From Neorhizobium vignae (GTDB lineage: Bacteria; Pseudomonadota; Alphaproteobacteria; Rhizobiales; Rhizobiaceae), in the NCBI RefSeq assembly GCF_000732195.1, contig NZ_JNNU01000005.1, positions 124,001 to 188,000 of the forward strand: a DNA stretch of 64,000 nucleotides, in the 5' to 3' direction. Positions within the stretch are counted from its first letter, which is position 1. Each line of letters starts with the position of its first letter. Shown in pieces: positions 55,738 to 64,000 of this stretch. The notes beneath the pieces were generated by a model, which was not told where the DNA came from, searched no databases, and was given only the letters and a program-made list of their open reading frames with translations. The translations under genes and the position numbers were made by a program.

Positions 55738-55762
55738 GGTTGGCGTCTTCGACACGCCAACC
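55738..55762 (+). other. perfect inverted repeat in the phytase-like gene leader
   Basis: GGTTGGCGT and ACGCCAACC form a perfect 9-bp stem with a 7-nt loop, ending 13 nt before the ATG at 55776. It may be an operator or an mRNA leader hairpin. Confidence 0.5.
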
Positions 55763-55775
55763 AACAGGTGATCCC

Positions 55776-57134
55776 ATGACTCGCTTTCTGCTTGCTACCG
55801 TCGCGCTCGCCGCGCTGATCGGCGGCTCCGCTTCCGCTGACGACAAGGTTTTCCCGGCCAAGCTCACCGGCCAGGCGATCCTGCCCGCCAACACGGTCGT
55901 CGCGGCTCCGGCCGATGCGCCGGCATTCCTCAAGACCTCCGGCAAGTTCACCACCGCCGACCGCAAGCGCACCGAAGCCCTCGGCACCCTGCCGGGCAAG
56001 GACGGCGCCCGCGTGACGGACGTCAAGCTGCCGCTCGACGGCCAGCCGATCCAGGGTTTTTCCGGCATCAAGACCATGGCTGACGGCACGTTCTGGACGC
56101 TGTCGGACAACGGTTTCGGCGGCAAGAGCAATTCCTCCGACGCGATGCTGTTCCTCCACCAGATGAAATTCGACTGGGCCGGCAACAAGGCCGAAGTCGT
56201 CAAGAACGTCTTCCTCTCGGACCCGAACAAGATCGCGCCGTTCCCGATCGTCACGGAAGCTTCGGAAACGCGCTACCTCACCGGCGCCGATTTCGACATC
56301 GAATCGATCCAGCCGGTTGCCGACGGCTTCTGGCTCGGCGACGAGTTCGGCCCCTACATCATCAAGGTCGACATGCAGGGTCGCCTGACCGACGTCGTAT
56401 CGACGCTCGTGGACGGCAAGCCGGTCACGTCTCCCGACAGCCCGCTCGTCCAGCTGCAGGCCAACCCGGCCGCCAAGGCACCGGTCTTCAACGTGAAGCG
56501 TTCCGGCGGCTATGAAGGCCTTGCAATGTCCAAGGACGGCGCCAAGCTCTACGGCCTGCTCGAAGGCCCGCTCTACAAGGAAGACGGCAAGGTCGAAGAC
56601 GCAGACGGGCTGACCGCGCTGCGCGTCGTCGAGTTCGACGTTGCCTCCAAGAAGTGGACCGGCCGCTCCTGGCTCTACCCGCTCTCCAAGGGCGGCGAGG
56701 CGATCGGCGATTTCAACATGATCGACGCGACCACCGCGCTCGTCATCGAACGCGACAACGGCGCCGGCACCGCCGACAAGCCCTGCGCCGACCCGGCAAA
56801 GCCGGAGCCGACCTGCTTCAACGCACCTGCCAAGCACAAGCGCGTCTACAAGATCGAAATGACCGACGCCAATGTCGGCAAGGCGGTCCGCAAGATCGGC
56901 TATATCGACCTGATGAACATCCAGGACCCGGACAACAAGAAGAAGGCCGGCAGCGTCGCCGGCGTCTACGACATGCCGTTCGTGACAATCGAAAACGTCG
57001 ACGTCATCGACGCCACCCACATCATCATCGGCAACGACAACAACCTGCCCTTCTCCGCCGGCCGCGCCGTCGACAAGGCCGACAACAACGAGTTCAGCGT
57101 GCTCGAAGTGGGTGAATTCCTGGCTGCTAAGTAA
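55776..57134 (+). CDS. exported phytase-like (esterase-like) protein
   Basis: A 452-residue exported protein. The signal MTRFLLATVALAALIGGSAS precedes a Phytase-like (PF13449-type) beta-propeller: GFSGIKTMADGTFWTLSDNG, DFDIESIQPVADGFWLGDEF, GGYEGLAMSKDGAKLYGLLE and IGDFNMIDATTALVIERDNG. Family members are called esterase-like activity of phytase proteins; phosphate release from organic phosphates is possible but not proven. A PhoB-box-like array lies in the promoter, which would fit phosphate scavenging. Many lysines in the mature part are notable. A terminator-like hairpin follows. Confidence 0.88.
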   Translation: MTRFLLATVALAALIGGSASADDKVFPAKLTGQAILPANTVVAAPADAPAFLKTSGKFTTADRKRTEALGTLPGKDGARVTDVKLPLDGQPIQGFSGIKTMADGTFWTLSDNGFGGKSNSSDAMLFLHQMKFDWAGNKAEVVKNVFLSDPNKIAPFPIVTEASETRYLTGADFDIESIQPVADGFWLGDEFGPYIIKVDMQGRLTDVVSTLVDGKPVTSPDSPLVQLQANPAAKAPVFNVKRSGGYEGLAMSKDGAKLYGLLEGPLYKEDGKVEDADGLTALRVVEFDVASKKWTGRSWLYPLSKGGEAIGDFNMIDATTALVIERDNGAGTADKPCADPAKPEPTCFNAPAKHKRVYKIEMTDANVGKAVRKIGYIDLMNIQDPDNKKKAGSVAGVYDMPFVTIENVDVIDATHIIIGNDNNLPFSAGRAVDKADNNEFSVLEVGEFLAAK

Positions 57135-57156
57135 GCGGGGAAGCGTTTTCAAAGAA

Positions 57157-57187
57157 GGGCGTCCGGTGAAAGCCGGGCGCTCTTTTC
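57157..57187 (+). terminator. probable intrinsic terminator
   Basis: GGGCGTCCGG and CCGGGCGCTC pair at 8 of 10 positions around TGAAAG, followed by TTTTCG. It is about 20 nt after the phytase-like gene. Confidence 0.6.
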
Positions 57188-57331
57188 GTTTGGGGGACCG
57201 CAGATCCGGGTATCGTGAGCGCCGGGGCGGCTTCCGGCCGGACCACCGTTGGCACTGCGTTTGAGACCTTGGTCGAGATCGCAGAAAAGCCTGGCTCTGT
57301 CGCAGGCCCGCAGCCGCTATGCGAGCCGACA

Positions 57332-58024
57332 TTACCCCCGAAGTCTGGATATCGCGCCGGCATCAATGGCTCTTATCTGGTCCGTGACATCGGCTGGTGG
57401 TTCCAGCGCCCTAACCGTCGCAGGGTCGGCGGTCATGGGCGATCCGGCGAATGGAGGTTCAGGCGCATATTCCATCATCAACTGGATTTTCCGCGCGGCC
57501 TCTTCACCTGCCAGCTTGGCGGCCATGACCAGGCCAAGGTCGATACCTGCCGTCACGCCGCCACCGGTGGCTCGCGTCCGGTCAAATACGACCCGCCGGT
57601 TTACGGGAATTGCTCCAAAAGCTGAGAGCCGATGCAGCGCCGTCCAGTGAGTGGTGCACTCGTAGCCCTGAAGCAGACCAGCGGCAGCAAGCACCAACGT
57701 GCCCGTGCAGGCTGCCATCAGGAACTGGCAGCCGGGCTCCTGGCGCCGTAGAAACGAAAGAAGGCGTTCGTCCTGCATCGCATCCAAATGGCCAGGCCCG
57801 CCCGGAACAACCACGATGTCGAGCTGACCGCATTCTTCAAGCAGCATGCTTGGGACGATGCTCAGTCCGCTCGCACTTCGAACAGGAGCGCGTCCGTCAG
57901 CCAGCAGATGGCAACGGGTATTGGGCAGCCGCGTCAGAACTTCCCAAGGCCCCGTCAAATCGAGCTGGGTCAGTCCGCTAAACAGGACAAAGCCGATCTC
58001 ACGTGGGTGCGCGTTCAGAGACAT
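57332..58024 (-). CDS. DJ-1/PfpI family protein (isonitrile hydratase-like)
   Basis: A 230-residue glutamine-amidotransferase-like protein. EIGFVLFSGLTQLDLTGPWE at the N-terminus, the VVPGGPGHLDAMQDERLL segment and the nucleophile elbow with C106 in FLMAACTGTLVLAAAGLLQG are clear. It lacks the C-terminal AraC domain of GlxA-type regulators. The closest described activity is isonitrile hydratase (InhA), but other DJ-1 functions are possible. It converges on the phytase-like gene. Confidence 0.85.
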   Translation of the reverse strand: MSLNAHPREIGFVLFSGLTQLDLTGPWEVLTRLPNTRCHLLADGRAPVRSASGLSIVPSMLLEECGQLDIVVVPGGPGHLDAMQDERLLSFLRRQEPGCQFLMAACTGTLVLAAAGLLQGYECTTHWTALHRLSAFGAIPVNRRVVFDRTRATGGGVTAGIDLGLVMAAKLAGEEAARKIQLMMEYAPEPPFAGSPMTADPATVRALEPPADVTDQIRAIDAGAISRLRG

Positions 58025-58160
58025 CGAATCTTGCTCAGCCGATTAAACGGGTGATGTTGGTTCGCGAGCATACACGAGAAAATACTGTTGGACGCAACCT
58101 GACAATTTCCACTGCCCTGCCGCAAAGCAGCCGCTCTCCTGCCCTCCCCGCGAGCCCGCC

Positions 58161-59681
58161 CTATTCGAACCGGAACGCCAGCCGCTTGCCCGTCAGCCTC
58201 GCCAGCTGCTGCAGGCGGCCGTCGAGCCGCTCGCCGGCGAAATTGCGGTAGGCGGAAGGCACCACGAATTCGAGGTCGAGATCCGGCTCGGATGACGGGC
58301 GGAAGCTCAGGTGGTCGACGAGGCCCGGCATCGAGGCCGAGAACAGGTAGACAACCCGGAGCAGACCGCCGAGCAGCTTTGCGAGATCGAGCAGGCGGGG
58401 CGTGGCGATCGTCGCCAGCGGCCCGGTCGCACCGTCGTCGTGCAGGCCTTCGAAACGGTAGTAGTTGGCGAGCGCCAGATAGGCGCGGCCGGCATGGGTG
58501 ATGCCGACGAAGGAGGAGTGGGCGATCAGGTTCAGCGCCTGCAGGCCGCGATAGTCCGGATGGGCGCGCCAGCTGATATCGGCGAGCAGGCAGGCGGCCT
58601 GGCGATAGCGGCTTTCCTCTTCCGTCTCGACAATCCCGAAAGCCGGCACCATGCGGCCGGTCCAGTCGGCGAGCTCGCGGGCGTGTTCGGGCGAGCGGGC
58701 GCGCAGGATGGCGAGCTGGTCGGCGGCGACCAGCAGCGGATCGCCTGCCTTCTCTTCGTCGGAAAGCAGCGAATAGAGATAGCCTTCGCGAACGCCCTGC
58801 GCCGAGAAGCTCACCCTGGCGGGCTTCATCACCGCCAGGACTTCCTGCATGGCGATCGCACCGAAAGGCAGCAGCGAACGGCGGCTCTTCGAGACGGCCT
58901 GCCAGGCAGGGTCCTTGCTGTCCTTGGCGGCAATCACCTCTTCGAGGAATTTCTGTATATCCTCGAGAGACAGCTCGTAGCCCTGCATCATGTGCAGCGG
59001 ATACTTGCTCATCTCCATGTGCAGCTTGGCGATGTTGCGCCAGGTGCCGCCGACGGCATAAAAGGTGCGGCCCGCGCCGTTTTCCAGGAACCGCGCCGTG
59101 TTCACCTGCTTGCGGGCGAAGGTGCGCGCCTTGGAAAGCGAATTGCCGGAGGATTCCGACAGCCGCAGCCCCCCGAGCGGCAGGGTGATGCCCTTGCCGG
59201 ATTCCTTGCCGTTGATGTCGATCAGTTCCAGCGAGCCGCCGCCGAGGTCGCCGGCAATGCCGTCCGGGTCATGGAAACCGCTGATGACGCCGAGCGCCGA
59301 ATACCGGGCCTCCTCCTCGCCGGACAGAAGCTGGACCTGCTGGCCGAGAATCTCCTCCGCCTGGCGGATGAAATCCGGGCCGTTCGACGCTTCGCGGGCG
59401 GCCGCGGTCGCCAGCACGTAGACTTTGGTTGCCTGCGCCTGGGTGGAGAGCGCCCGGAAGCGCTTCAGCGACAGCAGGGCGCGTTCGACACCCTCGTCGT
59501 CCATGCGGCCGTTCGAACCCAATCCCTTGCCGAGGCCGCACAGGACCTTCTCGTTGAAGAGGACGGTCGGCGCGCGGGACAGGCCTTCGTAGATAACGAC
59601 TCGCACGGAGTTCGAGCCGATGTCGATGACGGAGACAGGAGCGATCCCCGGAAGGCGCCCCTGGGCTTCTGATCGTACCAT
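58161..59681 (-). CDS. ppx: exopolyphosphatase (Ppx/GppA family)
   Basis: A 506-residue sugar-kinase/Hsp70-fold phosphatase that removes phosphate from the ends of polyphosphate; some relatives also hydrolyse pppGpp. Nucleotide/phosphate loops are VSVIDIGSNSVRVVIYEGLS and GDLGGGSLELIDINGKESGK; RLLPFGAIAMQEVLAVMKPA lies in the second domain. It begins 5 nt after the ppk stop codon, so polyphosphate synthesis and breakdown enzymes are coupled. It is the last gene of the perM-hdaA-ppk-ppx run. Confidence 0.93.
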   Translation of the reverse strand: MVRSEAQGRLPGIAPVSVIDIGSNSVRVVIYEGLSRAPTVLFNEKVLCGLGKGLGSNGRMDDEGVERALLSLKRFRALSTQAQATKVYVLATAAAREASNGPDFIRQAEEILGQQVQLLSGEEEARYSALGVISGFHDPDGIAGDLGGGSLELIDINGKESGKGITLPLGGLRLSESSGNSLSKARTFARKQVNTARFLENGAGRTFYAVGGTWRNIAKLHMEMSKYPLHMMQGYELSLEDIQKFLEEVIAAKDSKDPAWQAVSKSRRSLLPFGAIAMQEVLAVMKPARVSFSAQGVREGYLYSLLSDEEKAGDPLLVAADQLAILRARSPEHARELADWTGRMVPAFGIVETEEESRYRQAACLLADISWRAHPDYRGLQALNLIAHSSFVGITHAGRAYLALANYYRFEGLHDDGATGPLATIATPRLLDLAKLLGGLLRVVYLFSASMPGLVDHLSFRPSSEPDLDLEFVVPSAYRNFAGERLDGRLQQLARLTGKRLAFRFE

Positions 59682-59686
59682 ATTGC

Positions 59687-61888
<2,202 letters not shown>

Positions 61889-61927
61889 CCCAATGCTAAC
61901 CCTTGGTCATGCCAACCATGAGGGCCG

Positions 61928-61956
61928 ACTACAGTTTGACGAGGGAATTGTCACAG
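61928..61956 (-). promoter_or_regulatory. PhoB-box-like array before ppk
   Basis: On the minus strand three 7-mers at an 11-nt period: CTGTGAC, CCCTCGT, CTGTAGT, with spacers AATT and CAAA. They match CTGTCAT at 5, 4 and 5 of 7 positions. The array starts right after the hdaA stop codon and ends about 40 nt before the ppk start. Confidence 0.45.
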
Positions 61957-62676
61957 TCAATCGTCGGCGCCGGCTCCGGTTCCGGAATTCCCAAAATCGT
62001 TCAGCACTTCGGCCGCCAGCGGGCGGGTTATCCGCGTGCCGCGCGCCAGCGCCAGACGGTCCAGCCGCTCGACGATCGTCTGCGCCGCACCGAGCGACCG
62101 TTCCATCCGGTTGACGATGTAGCCGACCAGTTTGTCGTCGATATAAAGCTGGCGGTCGGCGAACAGTTTGACGATCACCTGGGCCAGCAGGTCCTCGTCC
62201 GGCTCGCCGATCTCCACGACCGTCGCCGCCTTCAGCCGGGATTTGAGGTCCGGCAGGGTGACGCCCCAGGAAACCGGCCAGAGGCGCGAGGTCATCAGCA
62301 GGCTATGGCCGTTCTCGCGCACGCTGTTGATGACATGGAAGAGTTCGGTCTCGTCGAACCCGCGGCGTTCGGCATCCTCGAACAGGACCGGACCTGCCGC
62401 CGCCATCGTCGCGGCATTCGAGCCGGCGACGGGATGGATGTCGGCAGCCCCCGCCTTTTCCCGCCAGATATGCGCCAGGTGCGATTTTCCCGATCCCACC
62501 GGGCCGGCCAGCACGACGACCGGCGACGGCCAGGCCGGCCATTCGTCGACGATCGCGACGGCCGCGGCCAGGCGTTCGGACACCAGGAGGTCGTCCCGGG
62601 TTCTCGCCGCATCATGGGTGAATTGCAGCGGCAACTGCTCTTGCCTGCGCCGCTCGCGCTCGCTCGTCTCGGTCAT
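61957..62676 (-). CDS. hdaA: DnaA-related regulator of replication (HdaA)
   Basis: A 239-residue DnaA-like AAA+ protein without the DNA-binding domain. The N-terminal QLPLQF (residues 14-19) is a beta-clamp-binding motif; the Walker A is AGPVGSGKSHLAHIW, followed by VLFEDAERRGFDETELFHVI. With the clamp it should stimulate ATP hydrolysis by DnaA and prevent re-initiation, as HdaA does in Caulobacter. The ATG at 62676 is preferred to one ten codons upstream. It follows perM by 7 nt. Confidence 0.9.
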   Translation of the reverse strand: MTETSERERRRQEQLPLQFTHDAARTRDDLLVSERLAAAVAIVDEWPAWPSPVVVLAGPVGSGKSHLAHIWREKAGAADIHPVAGSNAATMAAAGPVLFEDAERRGFDETELFHVINSVRENGHSLLMTSRLWPVSWGVTLPDLKSRLKAATVVEIGEPDEDLLAQVIVKLFADRQLYIDDKLVGYIVNRMERSLGAAQTIVERLDRLALARGTRITRPLAAEVLNDFGNSGTGAGADD

Positions 62677-62683
62677 AGGTCTT

Positions 62684-63877
62684 TCAAATGCTCTTCTGAG
62701 AGTCATTCGCGTGAGGGTTGTTCGGGGCTATCGCTGCGCCGGTTTCGGCATGTTCCAGCACATGCGACCGTTCGGCCTCTTCCCAGGGGAGTTCCGCCGC
62801 CCGCCCGAAATAGATGTCGCTGTCAAGATACCGCGACAGGACGAAACGGACAAGGACGCCAACAACGGCCGCGGCCGGCACGGCGATCAGCAGGCCGACG
62901 AAGCCGAATATGGCGCCGAAGGCAAAAAGCGCGAACATCAGCCAGACCGGATGCAGGCCGACGCTTTCGCCGACAAGCTTCGGCTGCAGGATATTGCCTT
63001 CGATGAACTGGCCGACGAAGAAAACGCCGGCGACGGCCAGGATCCAAGGATAGTCGGGCCAGAACTGCACCAGCGCCACGCCGACCGAAAGCACCAGGCC
63101 GATCAGCGAGCCGATATAGGGAATGAAGCTGATCATGCCGGCGATGAAGCCGATCAGAAGCCCGAAATTCAGTCCGACGACCGAGAGGCCGACGGCATAG
63201 AAGATCCCAAGGATGAGGCAGAGCGAGCCCTGGCCGCGAATGAAACCGGCGACCGACTCGTCCATTTCCCGGGCGATCTCGCGCACCGTCGCCACCTGGT
63301 CGCGCGGCACCCAGCTATCCACCTTGGCGACCATCCGGTCCCAGTCGAGCAGGATATAGAAGGCGACGACGGGCGTGACGATCAAGAGCGACACGACGTC
63401 GATGATGGCCTTGCCGGAATTCCAGATCTGGGCGAGCAGCGAGCCGATGAAACCGGCGCCCTGGCTCAGCACTTCGGAGAAATTCTGCTTGACCGTCTCG
63501 ATCTGGGTGCTGATCCAATGGGGCAGGAACGAGCTTTCCGGGCTCGATATGATCTGCTGCAGCTGGGAAATATAGCCCGGCAGCGCGGCGGCGAACTCGG
63601 TGAACTGGTTGATGATGATGGGGATCACCAACATCAGCGACAAAGCGAAGACCAGCACGAAACAGACGAGGATCACCACCGTCGCCATCAGCCGGCTCAA
63701 GCCTCGCCGTTCCAGCCAGTCGGCCACCGGATCGAGGAAATAGGCAAGCGCCATGCCGGCGACGAAGGGAAGCAGAATCGAGCGGAAGAACCACAGGAAG
63801 ACGACGAAGACGATGAGAACGCCGAGCCAGAAGAAGACGTAGCGCTTCAGGCTCGCGCCGCTGATATGATATGGCAT
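62684..63877 (-). CDS. perM: AI-2E family transporter (PerM-like)
   Basis: A 397-residue membrane protein with about eight helices of the AI-2E exporter/PerM family: YVFFWLGVLIVFVVFLWFFR, LLPFVAGMALAYFLDPVADW, GFIAGMISFIPYIGSLIGLV and EGNILQPKLVGESVGLHPVW. The substrate in rhizobia is unknown; despite the family name, an autoinducer need not be involved. It starts at ATG 63877 and is the first gene of the operon with hdaA, ppk and ppx. The C-terminal tail is polar. Confidence 0.88.
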   Translation of the reverse strand: MPYHISGASLKRYVFFWLGVLIVFVVFLWFFRSILLPFVAGMALAYFLDPVADWLERRGLSRLMATVVILVCFVLVFALSLMLVIPIIINQFTEFAAALPGYISQLQQIISSPESSFLPHWISTQIETVKQNFSEVLSQGAGFIGSLLAQIWNSGKAIIDVVSLLIVTPVVAFYILLDWDRMVAKVDSWVPRDQVATVREIAREMDESVAGFIRGQGSLCLILGIFYAVGLSVVGLNFGLLIGFIAGMISFIPYIGSLIGLVLSVGVALVQFWPDYPWILAVAGVFFVGQFIEGNILQPKLVGESVGLHPVWLMFALFAFGAIFGFVGLLIAVPAAAVVGVLVRFVLSRYLDSDIYFGRAAELPWEEAERSHVLEHAETGAAIAPNNPHANDSQKSI

Positions 63878-63910
63878 CGCCGCTTCCTCTGAATTGCCCG
63901 GGCGAAAAAG

Positions 63911-63939
63911 GGATAGGGAAGCCCGCAACCCAGGTCAAG
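63911..63939 (-). promoter_or_regulatory. promoter of the perM-hdaA-ppk-ppx operon
   Basis: On the minus strand CTTGAC (63939-63934) and CTATCC (63916-63911) with a 17-nt spacer match the rhizobial housekeeping promoter. The predicted start lies about 25 nt before the perM ATG. The remaining sequence to 64000 holds no gene that I can support. Confidence 0.6.
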
Positions 63940-64000
63940 GGTTTGGAAGTGGTGCCGCAAGGCCTGTGAAAAGCCTTCAAAACCGCGTCGAACGCTTGCA

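Overview
The window is chromosomal DNA of a high-GC alphaproteobacterium, most likely of the family Rhizobiaceae (Rhizobium, Agrobacterium, Sinorhizobium or a close relative). The evidence is gene content and order: rplM-rpsI, a DUF177-plsX-fabH-ihfA-merR block, glyA-nrdR-ribD-ribE-ribH-nusB, an L,D-transpeptidase near an LdtR-type MarR regulator, hemB-RDD-ate, aspS-MFS-rnd and ppx-ppk-hdaA-perM. BA14K, DUF1236 and DUF2842 proteins and rhizobial-type promoters (CTTGAC with a 17-18 nt spacer) fit the same picture. No phage, insertion sequence, integrase or CRISPR array was seen. The genus is not determined.

Layout. 1-2.7 kb: a cupin gene cut by the left edge, O-acetylhomoserine sulfhydrylase, a DUF6455-like protein behind a perfect FNR/FixK box, and a CoA-binding protein. 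2.8-8.5 kb: a small exported protein, a roughly 0.8 kb hairpin-rich non-coding stretch, rplM-rpsI, an Lrp regulator divergent from phenylalanine hydroxylase, agmatinase and argC. 8.5-10.5 kb: DoxX, heme A synthase (ctaA) and DUF2842. 10.6-19.0 kb: a surface polysaccharide locus resembling the unipolar polysaccharide (upp) genes of Agrobacterium, with a CelD-like acyltransferase, a Wzz/BY-kinase-like protein with a degenerate P-loop, a short Wza-type exporter, a GT4 glycosyltransferase, an initiating sugar-phosphate transferase and an O-antigen-ligase-like protein. 19.0-21.2 kb: small membrane and exported proteins, two with general-stress (EcfG-type) promoters, tRNA-Pro(GGG), and a BA14K gene whose Shine-Dalgarno sequence can be sequestered.

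21.3-30.1 kb: MerR, ihfA, fabH, plsX, DUF177, a cytochrome bc1 chaperone-like gene, bamE, H+-pyrophosphatase and an MFS transporter. 30.2-38.6 kb: nusB, riboflavin genes, nrdR, glyA and the ldtP/ldtR region. 38.7-43.8 kb: small membrane and cupin genes, hemB, RDD protein, leucyl/arginyl-protein transferase, an EamA exporter and an AbrB-Doc toxin-antitoxin pair. 43.8-54.3 kb: parC, exported proteins of unknown function, a serine hydrolase, aspS, an MFS transporter and rnd. 54.3-58.0 kb: DUF2000 and AraC genes whose start codons overlap, a phytase-like exported protein behind a tandem PhoB-box-like array, and a DJ-1/PfpI protein. 58.2-63.9 kb: a minus-strand perM-hdaA-ppk-ppx operon, with a second PhoB-box-like array directly before ppk.

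Most of the window is housekeeping. The most interesting material is regulatory: a possible oxygen-controlled gene, three EcfG-type promoters in front of small exported or membrane proteins, two candidate Pho boxes linking a phytase-like protein and polyphosphate synthesis, a possible RNA switch in the BA14K leader, and an autoregulatory-looking operator at the toxin-antitoxin locus. All regulatory calls are motif matches read by eye.
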